Source: an alpha proteobacterium SCGC AAA536-K22
GTDB taxonomy: Bacteria > Pseudomonadota > Alphaproteobacteria > Puniceispirillales > Marisalimonadaceae
Length of the DNA: 64,000 nt
Direction of reading: 5' to 3'
Assembly (NCBI GenBank): GCA_000421325.1
Contig: ATWQ01000001.1
Location: 124,001-188,000, forward strand
Positions 1 through 8,340 of the stretch are shown here, piece by piece. Numbering within the stretch: the stretch's first letter is position 1; each line of letters starts with the position of its first letter. The translations under genes and the position numbers were made by a program. Below the pieces are notes generated by a model. It was given only the letters and a program-made list of their open reading frames with translations, was not told the DNA's origin and did not search any database.

Positions 1-439
1 TTTGCGAGCAAGTAAAGTTGGTGGTGTTCCAGCTGCTGCAAAAATCATGAACTTCATAAGTGGTGACGGCGAAGCAAAAATTATGAAGGAGATCCTGAAA
101 GAGGATAAACAATTAATGTTGTCAATTCAAGATAGCATGTTTGTATTCGAAACATTATTACTTTCAGATGATAAATCACTTCAAACGCTACTACGTGCTG
201 TTGAAGATGACTTAATTATTCTTGCATTAAAAGGTGCTGATGAAGAGTTAAGAAAAAAACTATTTGCGTGTATGTCTCAACGTGCTGCAGCAAATATTCA
301 AGATGAAATGGAAGCTCTTGGACCAGTACGATTAACGGAAGTGCAAGAAGCTCAAAAGCAAATCATTGCCGTTGCAAGACGTATGTCTGATGAAGGATCG
401 ATAGTCCTCGCAGGTCGTGGCGGTGATGATTTTGTATAA
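1..439 (+). CDS. fliG: Flagellar motor switch protein FliG (C-terminal part)
   Basis: FliG sits on the cytoplasmic face of the MS ring and passes torque from the stator to the rotor. The reading frame is open from the window edge, so the N-terminal domain and true start lie outside. The visible 145 residues hold the middle-to-C-terminal linker (GGVPAAAKIMNF, typical of FliG armadillo repeats), the MFVFE motif and the charged torque helix region (LKGADEELRKKLF), ending in RLTEVQEAQKQI as in other FliG proteins. The TTG at position 2 is an internal codon, not a start. fliH follows after 14 bases in the same direction. Confidence 0.95.
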   Translation, partial: LRASKVGGVPAAAKIMNFISGDGEAKIMKEILKEDKQLMLSIQDSMFVFETLLLSDDKSLQTLLRAVEDDLIILALKGADEELRKKLFACMSQRAAANIQDEMEALGPVRLTEVQEAQKQIIAVARRMSDEGSIVLAGRGGDDFV

Positions 440-453
440 ATTGAGATAATATT

Positions 454-1518
454 ATGAATTTAAAAGAGAACTTTGATCAAGAAAATGTTGTTTCTAAAAA
501 CATTGTCCCCTTAGGTAACAATGAAATTAAATCAATTTTAAAGACTCAATCGGAAGCAGTTTTTCAAGATAAAAATTTAACTAATAATTCTAATTTTATA
601 AAAAAATCTTTAATAGACATTGCTTTGGATTTCAAATCAAAAGAAGGCAACAAAGAAAACTTAGAAAATACAGAAAACAAAAAAGAAGAGGGTGCTGAAC
701 CTCTAAAAAATCAGAATATAGATGAAATATCACCTGAAGATTCTAGTCAAAAAGAAAAAACTGCTAAAGGCGACACAATTAATGAAATAGATAAAACAGA
801 TGAATTAGATAATTTATCGGATCAATCTTCAAGTGAGCCTAAATTGATTGATCAAAATAATGATCAACTCAACACAACTTCAAATGATTTAAATATTGAA
901 AATAATCAATCAGATAATATAACAGAAATAAGTTCCGAAATTGATACTGAGAATGTGAATAGTGAAAATCAAGATCAGATAGAAGAAAATGAAATAATCT
1001 CAGATACTGATACTAAAATTGACGAGACACAGCAAGCACTTGACTCAGTTAGAGATGCAGTTTCTCAATCATTAAATCAGAGCAATAATAACAATGAAAA
1101 AATTGCAAATGAAAGTAAAGAAATTCCAAATGATATTTCTGAAATTATTTCAAACGATTTTGACCAATTTAAGAATATTTTTTCATCTTTATCAAATTTA
1201 GGAGAGGAAGCAATATATGAAGTGATACAAAATAAAATAATTGACATATCCTACGAACTTGCAGGCTACCAAATAGATAAAATGCCTGAAAAATATGAAA
1301 AAAAAATTAAGTCGCTTCTTAAAAATATAAACTGTTTTGAAGATAAAATAAAAATTGAATTAAATGATAAGGATTTTGAAGCTCTTGCAAAGATAGAAAA
1401 TTTGTTCGATAGCCAAGACAAATCGATATTTGTATCTAATCAAGATCTCTCTAGGGGCGACATTATTTTAAACTGTGACGGCATGCATTATTCAGAGAAA
1501 AGCAAGAAGAGCGTTTAA
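454..1518 (+). CDS. fliH: FliH-like flagellar export ATPase regulator
   Basis: FliH binds the export ATPase FliI and tethers it to the export gate. Sequence identity is weak, so the call rests on position between fliG and fliI and on the C-terminal third (about residues 235-354). That part has the FliH-type alternation of helices and the ending DLSRGDIILNCDG, which matches the 'L..G...v....g' end of FliH/YscL proteins. Residues about 60-230 are low-complexity, rich in Asn, Asp, Glu and Ser, and probably disordered. At 354 residues it is longer than the usual 220-280, the excess being this linker. Only a weak ribosome site precedes the ATG. Confidence 0.75.
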   Translation: MNLKENFDQENVVSKNIVPLGNNEIKSILKTQSEAVFQDKNLTNNSNFIKKSLIDIALDFKSKEGNKENLENTENKKEEGAEPLKNQNIDEISPEDSSQKEKTAKGDTINEIDKTDELDNLSDQSSSEPKLIDQNNDQLNTTSNDLNIENNQSDNITEISSEIDTENVNSENQDQIEENEIISDTDTKIDETQQALDSVRDAVSQSLNQSNNNNEKIANESKEIPNDISEIISNDFDQFKNIFSSLSNLGEEAIYEVIQNKIIDISYELAGYQIDKMPEKYEKKIKSLLKNINCFEDKIKIELNDKDFEALAKIENLFDSQDKSIFVSNQDLSRGDIILNCDGMHYSEKSKKSV

Positions 1519-1541
1519 GCTAAAACTTATGGACAAATTCA

Positions 1542-2861
1542 ATGAACTTTGAAGCAAAATTAATACAAAATATTTCTCAGATCAAAAGACCTAAATCTAT
1601 TATTAGTTCTGGTAGAGTGAATCGTTTTGATGGAAATGTTATTTTTTGTGATCCTTTCCCAGTACCTATAGGAAGTTTATGCCTTGTTAAAGATCAAATT
1701 GGCAAACAAATTCTAGCTGAAGTCATTCGATTTGATCAAAATCATAATATGCTAGCAATTTTAGAGCCCAGTTCTCATATTGTTGCAGGATGTGAGGTTT
1801 CTTTACATGACGACGGAAGATATATAGACGTTGATGAAACATTGTTAGGCAGGGTAACTGATGCGTTCGGTAAACCTCTTGATGAAAAACCATTAGAAAA
1901 AATTAATAATAAATGGCCATTGATGGGTAAAGTTATGAACCCTCTAAAAAGAAGTTTAATTAAAAAACCTTTAGATGTGGGAGTTAGAGTTATCAATTCC
2001 TTATTAACAGTCGGACAAGGTCAAAGATTAGGAATTATCGCAGGTTCAGGTGTTGGAAAATCAGTTTTGCTTGGAATGATGAGCAAATATACTGAAGCAG
2101 ATGTTGTAGTTATTGCTTTAATTGGAGAGAGAGCAAGAGAAGTTGGTGCAATGGTAAACGAATTATTTAAAGATGAAGCTTCTAAAAAAATAACTGTAGT
2201 TGCTGTACCAGCAGATAGATCTCCTTTAATGAGAATTAGAGCAGCAAATCGAGCAACAGCAATAGCAGAATACTTTAGGGATAAAGATAAAAATGTTTTA
2301 CTTATAATGGATAGCCTTACAAGAATTGCTCACGCTAAAAGAGAAATTGGCTTATCTTTGGGGGAAGCAGCTACTTCAAAAGGCTACCCAGCGTCTGTTA
2401 TTTCAATGATTCCTAATTTGATAGAAAGAACAGGAACAAGCGACCAAGGTGAAGGAAGTATTACGTCATTTTATACAATATTGGCTGATGGAGATGATAA
2501 CAATGATCCAGTTGTTGACACAGCAAGAACAATTCTTGACGGACATATTGTTTTAAGTAGGTTAAATGCCCAGATGGGTATTTACCCAGCCGTGGATATT
2601 CCTCATTCTATAAGCAGAGTGATGAATGATTTGGTTTCGGCAGATCATCTTGAAGCTTCAAAATTATTTAGAAAACACATAAGTAGTTACATTGAAAATA
2701 AAGATTTGTTGTTAATGGGAGGATATACTCAAGGTCAAGACAAAGATCTTGATGATGCTATAACTATGTGGCCCAAATTGATAGAATTTATATCTCAAAC
2801 TAATTCCCAAAAAGCAAACTTTGAGAGTGCTAAAACTGAACTGTTAAAATTATATCAATAG
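1542..2861 (+). CDS. fliI: Flagellum-specific ATPase FliI
   Basis: FliI is the F1-beta-like ATPase that unloads chaperones from flagellar export substrates at the membrane. The Walker A loop GSGVGKS lies at about residues 168-174, Walker B is VLLIMDSLTR, and the family segment GYPASVISMIPNLIERTG follows. Length (439 residues) is normal. It sits 23 bases after fliH and 9 bases before fliJ, its two partners in the soluble export complex. No key residue is missing. Confidence 0.97.
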   Translation: MNFEAKLIQNISQIKRPKSIISSGRVNRFDGNVIFCDPFPVPIGSLCLVKDQIGKQILAEVIRFDQNHNMLAILEPSSHIVAGCEVSLHDDGRYIDVDETLLGRVTDAFGKPLDEKPLEKINNKWPLMGKVMNPLKRSLIKKPLDVGVRVINSLLTVGQGQRLGIIAGSGVGKSVLLGMMSKYTEADVVVIALIGERAREVGAMVNELFKDEASKKITVVAVPADRSPLMRIRAANRATAIAEYFRDKDKNVLLIMDSLTRIAHAKREIGLSLGEAATSKGYPASVISMIPNLIERTGTSDQGEGSITSFYTILADGDDNNDPVVDTARTILDGHIVLSRLNAQMGIYPAVDIPHSISRVMNDLVSADHLEASKLFRKHISSYIENKDLLLMGGYTQGQDKDLDDAITMWPKLIEFISQTNSQKANFESAKTELLKLYQ

Positions 2862-2870
2862 GATCTCTAA

Positions 2871-3263
2871 TTGGAAAAAAAAATTAAAAGGTTTCAAAGG
2901 CTTGCAACTCTTAGAAAGAGAGATATTTCAAAAGAAATTACAAATTTTAATTTGTTAGAAAACGAAATAAATAAAAATAAAAACCTTATTGAACAAATCA
3001 ATATGATTATGGACAGTAGTAAAGATGATCCATCAAAAAAAATAATTAGTTCAGGTTATTTTAAAAATAATGCTCAACTTTTAAATACTCTTCAAAGTCA
3101 AAAAAATATAGCCTCTAACAGAAACAAATATTTATTGAACGAAAAACAAATAACACAACAGAAAATTTTAATAAATAATTTAAAAAAAAACAAAGCTGAA
3201 GATAAAACTTTAGAGTATCAAAAAACTTATGTTAGGGAATTAGAAATAAAAAATAATAAATAG
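2871..3263 (+). CDS. fliJ: FliJ-like export chaperone
   Basis: FliJ is the coiled-coil stalk that couples the FliI hexamer to FlhA. The 130-residue protein is almost wholly helical and rich in Lys, Asn and Gln, with heptad-like spacing. It opens with RFQRLATLRKRDISKE, comparable to the 'L..L..vrk..e' start of FliJ. Identity is low, as is normal for this family, so position directly behind fliI carries much of the call. The start is a TTG, with AGGA 9 bases upstream and no better in-frame ATG nearby. The 75 bases after it hold a sigma-54 promoter. Confidence 0.8.
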   Translation: MEKKIKRFQRLATLRKRDISKEITNFNLLENEINKNKNLIEQINMIMDSSKDDPSKKIISSGYFKNNAQLLNTLQSQKNIASNRNKYLLNEKQITQQKILINNLKKNKAEDKTLEYQKTYVRELEIKNNK

Positions 3264-3296
3264 AATTTGATCCTTAAGGGAATATATTTGTATTTA

Positions 3297-3312
3297 TGGC
3301 ACTCTATTTGCA
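3297..3312 (+). promoter_or_regulatory. Sigma-54 (-24/-12) promoter of fliK
   Basis: The bases read TGGCAC-N5-TTGCA, a full match to the RpoN consensus core with GG (3298-3299) and GC (3310-3311) exactly 12 bases apart. It lies in the fliJ-fliK gap, in the direction of fliK. Initiation about 12 bases past the GC would fall near 3323, just before the fliK ATG at 3339. This argues against starting fliK at the upstream TTG (3267), which would place the promoter inside the gene. Confidence 0.8.
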
Positions 3313-3338
3313 CAAATCTTAAAAATATGGAATTTAAG

Positions 3339-4715
3339 ATGAACATTACTAGTGATATAAATAAAAATATTGACCTATTATCCAGCGTCAAAAATGAAGA
3401 GCAAAACTCTTCAATATTAAGTTCGTTATTTTCTATAAATTTTGAAAGTGATGTCTCATCGGAACCAAATACTGAACAAGAATATATTTTTAAAGATGAC
3501 GAAGTTAAAATTATTGATTATTTGACAGACCTTATACCTTATTATCAAAATGAAAATACAGGTTTATCAGTTTTAAAAAAAATTAAAAATCAAATCAAAA
3601 TAGATAAGAATATTAATCCCGAATTAAAAGAAAATTTATTAAATTTTTTGAGTGCAGAAAAGTTTTCTTTAAAAACTTTTAATTTAAATATTGTAAAAAA
3701 AATTAATTTTAATAATAAAAAATCTGTGGATTACATCAACAACCCTAACCCCAAAGTAAATCCTAAACCCTTTATTAATCAAAAACACCTAACAACTAAT
3801 TTTCAAAAAAATGAAACCCATGCAAGTAATATAAATGACTATAATCCTTCTAATAAGAAACATCTGGATATTTTAAAAACTTTTGAAAATATAGACGTTG
3901 GAAATCAAAGTAACAAAAAAAATAATAATGGAAAAATTGAAAATACACAGTTTGTTAAAAAATTAAAAAAAAACAATCATCCAAATAAAATTTATCAATT
4001 ACCTCAATCTAATTCATTAAAATATAAACAGTTAAATGATATTATTTCACAAGCTGATCAAAAGCTAACTGATAACAATCATTTTCATTTAATAAATAAT
4101 CAATTAAATGAAGGTTTCAAAAAAAATAAGATAAATGAAACTAAAATGAATAATAATCAAATATTAAATGTTCAACACTCAGTACAAAGTAACAATAGTG
4201 GTAATAACTTTTCTCAACAAAATGACTCTTCATTTACAAATAATAGTTACAACTCAGTTCTTGAAAATTTCCTAGATAATCTTGACTTAACTCAAAAAGG
4301 TTGGACGTCTAAACTCGCATCCAGGATAGAGAATGCACTTGTTAATGGCGGAGAAGAAATCGAATTTAACCTTAAACCAAAAAATCTTGGTGTATTAAAG
4401 GTATCAGTTAAACTTAAAAATGGTATTGGTAACGTTAAAATTATTACTGAAAATAGTTTTGTTACAAGTGCATTAAATCAAAATGAAAATTATCTTCAAA
4501 AACTTTTTAATGATCAAGGTATAAATTTAGATTTTACAGCACAAAATGAAAATCAACATTTTGGCTCAAGAAATAATTTTAATCAAAATTCAAATAATGA
4601 AAATCAAAAAAAATCTCTACAATCTGAAAGTGATATTAAAAAAAGCCGTGAAGAAGAATTTGATACTAAAACTGAAAACAATTCATCTAGACATATGATA
4701 AACGTGATAGCATAA
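3339..4715 (+). CDS. fliK: Flagellar hook-length control protein FliK
   Basis: FliK is secreted during hook growth, acts as a molecular ruler and switches FlhB specificity from hook to filament. The conserved C-terminal hook-control domain (last ~130 residues) shows EIEFNLKPKNLGVLKVSV, then a glycine and a beta/alpha pattern ending in LFNDQGINL, as in the Flg_hook family. The rest (about 330 residues) is Asn/Lys/Gln-rich and divergent, as expected for the ruler part. The frame is open back to 3267, but a sigma-54 promoter at 3297-3312 makes ATG 3339 (GGA about 8 bases upstream) the better start; ATG 3327 is possible. Confidence 0.88.
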   Translation: MNITSDINKNIDLLSSVKNEEQNSSILSSLFSINFESDVSSEPNTEQEYIFKDDEVKIIDYLTDLIPYYQNENTGLSVLKKIKNQIKIDKNINPELKENLLNFLSAEKFSLKTFNLNIVKKINFNNKKSVDYINNPNPKVNPKPFINQKHLTTNFQKNETHASNINDYNPSNKKHLDILKTFENIDVGNQSNKKNNNGKIENTQFVKKLKKNNHPNKIYQLPQSNSLKYKQLNDIISQADQKLTDNNHFHLINNQLNEGFKKNKINETKMNNNQILNVQHSVQSNNSGNNFSQQNDSSFTNNSYNSVLENFLDNLDLTQKGWTSKLASRIENALVNGGEEIEFNLKPKNLGVLKVSVKLKNGIGNVKIITENSFVTSALNQNENYLQKLFNDQGINLDFTAQNENQHFGSRNNFNQNSNNENQKKSLQSESDIKKSREEEFDTKTENNSSRHMINVIA

Positions 4716-4742
4716 TATTAACAACTAAGTAGTGAGAGTAAA

Positions 4743-5345
4743 ATGGCAGAAGAAGTCGAAGAAGAACCAAAAAAGAGTAATTTATTAAAGATAATCATTT
4801 TTGTAGTTGCAGGTCTGCTACTAATAGTAGTTGGTTTAGGTATTGGTTACTTTATTTTTGGTGGAGAACCAGAACCTGATCCTTCTGCAGAAGTTAATCA
4901 GATTATTGAAGGTAAAGAAGCTGAAAAAAAAGAAAAAGAAAAAAGTGAAAATGAAGAAGAGGGCGAAGAAGTAGGTGAAGACGGTCTCATTAAGAAGAAT
5001 GTTAAGGCTATTCCGGAAGTTGATAGTTACGAAACAACCTATTTTGAATTTCCTGGAGATTTCACAACAAACTTAAAAGGAAGTAGAAAATTTTTACAAG
5101 TCAGTGTTGGTGTCTCTACACAATATGATGAAAAGGTTATGGAAGTTGTAGATTCTCATCAATTAGCTCTTCGTTCTGAAATATTATCAACTATAAGTGA
5201 TTTTACAGAGACAGACATTTCAGGTAGTGATGGCAAGAAAAAGCTCTCGGAAAGGTTAATGGTAGTGCTGAATAAGAAGTTGGAGACGCTTGATGAGTTT
5301 CCTGGTATTGAAGATGTTTATTTTACTGCTTTCATATTGCAATAG
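4743..5345 (+). CDS. fliL: Flagellar basal body-associated protein FliL
   Basis: FliL is a single-pass inner-membrane protein that surrounds or stabilises the stator. Residues about 15-41 form one hydrophobic helix, followed by a short acidic periplasmic linker (residues ~58-80). The C-terminal FliL domain has KFLQVSVGV, the DxHQLALRSEILSTIS-type helix and a beta end DVYFTAFILQ. Length (200 residues) is normal. It lies 27 bases after fliK and 17 before fliM, as in classical fliKLMNOPQR operons. Confidence 0.93.
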   Translation: MAEEVEEEPKKSNLLKIIIFVVAGLLLIVVGLGIGYFIFGGEPEPDPSAEVNQIIEGKEAEKKEKEKSENEEEGEEVGEDGLIKKNVKAIPEVDSYETTYFEFPGDFTTNLKGSRKFLQVSVGVSTQYDEKVMEVVDSHQLALRSEILSTISDFTETDISGSDGKKKLSERLMVVLNKKLETLDEFPGIEDVYFTAFILQ

Positions 5346-5362
5346 AATAGGATTATATAACT

Positions 5363-6331
5363 ATGTCAAATACCTCCCGTAAATTATCTTCAGACGAAGT
5401 CTCTGCTCTAATGGAGGGGCTGCAATCTGGTGAAATTACAGCTAATTCTGGCGTAAACAATGATGTTGAAGTAACAGATTTTACTTTCGGGTCGGATAAT
5501 CTAGAACTTCTTGGCGATTATTATGCTTTAAGACTAATTAATGAGAGATTTGCTAGATTAGTTAGGAGTATTTTTTTACCAATGATTAGAATGCAACCCA
5601 AGATTAATCCATTTCCTCCTGAAGTTAAAACATATGATGAATATAGTGCTGGCCTAAATAGTTTTATGAGTTTAACTACTAGTAGAATTGATGAGTTAAG
5701 GGGGTCGATGTTACTTGTACTTGAACCTACTTTTATTAGTGTTTTAACAAACTGTTACTATGGTGGTAAATTAGCAAATTTTCCATCAACTAAAGCTGAG
5801 TTTACAGCAACAGAAGATAGAATAATTGAAATAGTTTCAGATGGTATGGGGCAATGTTTACAAGCTGCTTGGAAAGATCTTATGCCTATTACAATCAGAC
5901 ACCAAGCGAGGGAAATTAATCCTCAGTTTGCAACGTTGGTTGAATCAACAGATTCTGTTATTATATGTTCCTTTGTTGTACAGTTACCTAACATAGACTC
6001 TGCTTCATTTGATATAATTTATCCTTTACAAACATTGAAGCCAATTGCATCTCTATTGCGTTCAAGAGTTCAATCTGACGTTATTGACGATGACACTAGT
6101 TGGAGAGAGCGTTTAGAAAAGTCAGTATTAAATGTACCACTTCCTATTTCAGCTATTTTAAGTGAGCCGTCAGTGTCTTTGTCAAATTTAGTTAAATATA
6201 AAGAGGGCGATATAATTAATCTTCCACCAGTTGACGGTGTTGATTTTTTTGTAAATGACAAGCACTTATTTAAGGCTGAAATTGGAGAAACAAACGGTCA
6301 AGTTGCAGTTAGCTTAAAGAATAGATTATAA
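5363..6331 (+). CDS. fliM: Flagellar motor switch protein FliM
   Basis: FliM forms the middle of the C ring and binds phosphorylated CheY. The N-terminus carries LSSDEVSALMEG, the CheY-binding EIDALL-type motif. A CheC-like middle domain (about residues 45-240) contains SRIDELRGSMLLVLEP, and the C-terminal SpoA/FliN-like domain (about 255-322) contains VDFFVNDKHLFKAEIGETNGQVAV. Length is normal. The gene is 17 bases from both fliL and fliN. Confidence 0.96.
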   Translation: MSNTSRKLSSDEVSALMEGLQSGEITANSGVNNDVEVTDFTFGSDNLELLGDYYALRLINERFARLVRSIFLPMIRMQPKINPFPPEVKTYDEYSAGLNSFMSLTTSRIDELRGSMLLVLEPTFISVLTNCYYGGKLANFPSTKAEFTATEDRIIEIVSDGMGQCLQAAWKDLMPITIRHQAREINPQFATLVESTDSVIICSFVVQLPNIDSASFDIIYPLQTLKPIASLLRSRVQSDVIDDDTSWRERLEKSVLNVPLPISAILSEPSVSLSNLVKYKEGDIINLPPVDGVDFFVNDKHLFKAEIGETNGQVAVSLKNRL

Positions 6332-6348
6332 TTTACTAGGAGTAATTA

Positions 6349-6663
6349 ATGGCAGAAAATGAAACAGCAGCAACAAATGAAGAAACTAATTCAGACAGTG
6401 CTGGTATAGATAATCTTAAAGTTTTAGAAAATATTGAAGTTAAACTTACGGTAGAGGTAGGTTCAACAGAATTGAAAATTAGAGATCTTTTAAGATTAAA
6501 TGAAGGTTCTGTGGTTGAATTAGAGAGATTAGCTGGTGACCCTTTAGATATTTTAGCTAATGGTGTTAAAATAGCTAAAGGCGAAGTGGTTATGGTTGGT
6601 GAAAGATTTGGTATAAGATTTACTGAAGTTACTAATCCTGAAAATCGAGTGCAAAAACTATAA
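6349..6663 (+). CDS. fliN: Flagellar motor switch protein FliN
   Basis: FliN makes the base of the C ring and docks FliH. The 104-residue protein has a short acidic leader of about 25 residues, then one SpoA domain: VKLTVEVGSTELKIRDLLRL, then VELERLAGDPLDILANG and VMVGERFGIRFTEV. These match FliN closely. A good ribosome site (AGGAG) precedes the ATG. It is the last gene before a 116-base gap holding a sigma-54 promoter. Confidence 0.97.
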   Translation: MAENETAATNEETNSDSAGIDNLKVLENIEVKLTVEVGSTELKIRDLLRLNEGSVVELERLAGDPLDILANGVKIAKGEVVMVGERFGIRFTEVTNPENRVQKL

Positions 6664-6733
6664 TTTTCAAAATATTGACAGAATATAATTAAAAAAATGT
6701 AGAAATATCAGTAGGTTATTTTTAATAGTAAAT

Positions 6734-6749
6734 TGGCACTTTTCTTGCT
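6734..6749 (+). promoter_or_regulatory. Sigma-54 (-24/-12) promoter of fliOPQR-flhB
   Basis: TGGCAC-N5-TTGCT occurs in the 116-base fliN-fliO gap, with GG (6735-6736) and GC (6747-6748) 12 bases apart, a full match to the RpoN core. Transcription would start near 6760, giving a leader of about 20 bases with the ribosome site AAAGGAAAG (6766-6774) ahead of the fliO ATG at 6780. It is the same motif and geometry as the element before fliK, so two independent matches support each other. Confidence 0.82.
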
Positions 6750-6779
6750 TCCTTTGTATGAATATAAAGGAAAGATAAA

Positions 6780-7211
6780 ATGTCACAAACAGTTCCAGAT
6801 TTCACAACTGCAATAGTCACTATTTTATTTTTATTAGCATTAGGTATTGTTGCCTATGTTATAAAGAAAAAAAGTGGCCCAATAAAAAAAATTATTAAAA
6901 ATCAAAATAATCTTGAAGTATTAAATCAATTATCACTTAGGGATGGTTATTTAGCATATGTTTTAAAGGTAGGAGAAGAAAACTTTTTTTTTATAGGCCA
7001 TAAATCTGGAAGAGGTTCTTTAACCCAAATTAATAATAATAGTCTTAATAATGAAAATACCAAAAAGATAAATGTTGATGAATTGTCTTCCAAAAAAATT
7101 TTAAAACCTAAAAGTTCGCTTCCAGATAAATCAAATGAGGCAAAACCTCTTCAGCATGTAAATATTTCTGATCTATTAACAGCTCATAAAAAAGGTAGTA
7201 GAGATGCGTAA
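6780..7211 (+). CDS. fliO: FliO-like flagellar export assembly protein
   Basis: FliO helps assemble the FliP ring of the export gate. One transmembrane helix lies at about residues 9-27. It is followed by a small cytoplasmic beta domain with VLNQLSLRDGYLAYVLKVGEENFFFIG, resembling the FliO 'l.ll....l....l.lv.v....lLlG' pattern, and then a basic, probably disordered tail. Sequence identity is low, and position between fliN and fliP carries weight. It is the first gene behind the sigma-54 promoter and overlaps fliP by 8 bases. Confidence 0.85.
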   Translation: MSQTVPDFTTAIVTILFLLALGIVAYVIKKKSGPIKKIIKNQNNLEVLNQLSLRDGYLAYVLKVGEENFFFIGHKSGRGSLTQINNNSLNNENTKKINVDELSSKKILKPKSSLPDKSNEAKPLQHVNISDLLTAHKKGSRDA

Positions 7212-8046
7212 AGCGATTTGTCCTCAACCAATCAAAAGAATTAACTTTTATAGTAAACGAGAAGATATTGTTAATAAATTTAAAAATTTGTCTAAAGTTA
7301 TATCCTTCCTAGTGACTATTTTTTTAATTAGTGGGTTACCAGTTCAAGCTTTTGGGGAGACAATATCCTCTGGTTTTCCTGCATTAAATGTATCAACTAA
7401 TGGCAATACAACGGAATATTCATTCCCATTACAAATTTTGCTATTAATGACTGCCCTGACAGTTCTACCTTCTTTAGTGTTAGGAATGACAAGTTTTACA
7501 AGAATTATTATTGTGATGTCAATTCTTCGTCAGGCTTTAGGTACTCAACAGACACCACCAAATCAAGTTTTAATAGCAATTTCTTTATTTTTAACTTTTT
7601 TCATAATGGCTCCAACTTTTAATAAAGTTTATGATAATGCAGCAGTACCTTACATGGATAAAACACTACCAGCAGATCAAGCACTTGAAACTGCAAGTGC
7701 TGAAATGAAAGAGTTTATGGTTAAAAATACAAGAAAAACTGATCTAATTATGTTTTCAGAATTAGCTGGATTAGAAAAATTTGATAAGGTCTCAGATATA
7801 CCCTTTAGAATAGCCTTACCAGCATTTATGACGAGTGAACTTAAAACAGCATTTCAAATAGGTTTTTTATTATTTTTGCCTTTCCTTGTCATCGATATGG
7901 TTATTTCGTCTATTTTGATGTCACTGGGAATGATGATGCTTTCTCCAATGTTAGTCGCCCTTCCTTTTAAATTATTATTATTTGTTTTAGTTGACGGTTG
8001 GAGTATGACCGTTGGTTCTTTAGTAAGTACTTTTGCAGCAGGATAA
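7204..8046 (+). CDS. fliP: Flagellar export gate protein FliP
   Basis: FliP forms the pentameric core of the export pore together with FliQ and FliR. A basic N-terminus and a hydrophobic segment ending in PVQAFG (about residues 30-50) look like the cleavable signal found in FliP. The body has the signatures LVLGMTSFTRIIIVMSILRQALGTQQTPPNQV, cited here only by its ends (LVLGMTSF, TPPNQV), and the C-terminal helices LGMMMLSPMLVALPFKLLLF. At 280 residues it is about 30 longer than usual because of the extended N-terminus. The ATG overlaps fliO, with AAGG upstream. Confidence 0.96.
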   Translation: MRKAICPQPIKRINFYSKREDIVNKFKNLSKVISFLVTIFLISGLPVQAFGETISSGFPALNVSTNGNTTEYSFPLQILLLMTALTVLPSLVLGMTSFTRIIIVMSILRQALGTQQTPPNQVLIAISLFLTFFIMAPTFNKVYDNAAVPYMDKTLPADQALETASAEMKEFMVKNTRKTDLIMFSELAGLEKFDKVSDIPFRIALPAFMTSELKTAFQIGFLLFLPFLVIDMVISSILMSLGMMMLSPMLVALPFKLLLFVLVDGWSMTVGSLVSTFAAG

Positions 8047-8049
8047 AAA

Positions 8050-8322
8050 ATGAATTTTGATGAAAATATTAGCATGTTAAGTATGGCCTTTTATCAAGTT
8101 TTGCTTGTATCAGGTCCGATATTAGCTCTAGCTCTAGGTATTGGTCTTTTTATAGGAATTATCCAAGCGGCAACTTCAATAAACGAAATGACATTAAGTT
8201 TTGTACCTAAAGTTGTTGTTGTAATGTTAGGAATAGGTCTTTTGGGAAACTTTTTTATGATGGGTTTAGTTGACTATTTTAACTTTATTTTTGACCAAGT
8301 TGCTGGTGTGGGACAAAATTAA
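8050..8322 (+). CDS. fliQ: Flagellar export gate protein FliQ
   Basis: FliQ is a small two-helix subunit that packs around the FliP/FliR pore. The 90-residue protein has hydrophobic helices at about residues 15-38 and 52-75. The family segment GIIQAATSINEMTLSFVPK lies between them. It begins 3 bases after fliP, so the two are very likely translated together. Confidence 0.96.
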   Translation: MNFDENISMLSMAFYQVLLVSGPILALALGIGLFIGIIQAATSINEMTLSFVPKVVVVMLGIGLLGNFFMMGLVDYFNFIFDQVAGVGQN

Positions 8323-8340
8323 ATTTGAAAGAAATTTATT

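Noticed and set aside
3267..3338. Upstream TTG extension of fliK
   Set aside because: It contains a complete sigma-54 promoter, and the extra residues do not resemble FliK.
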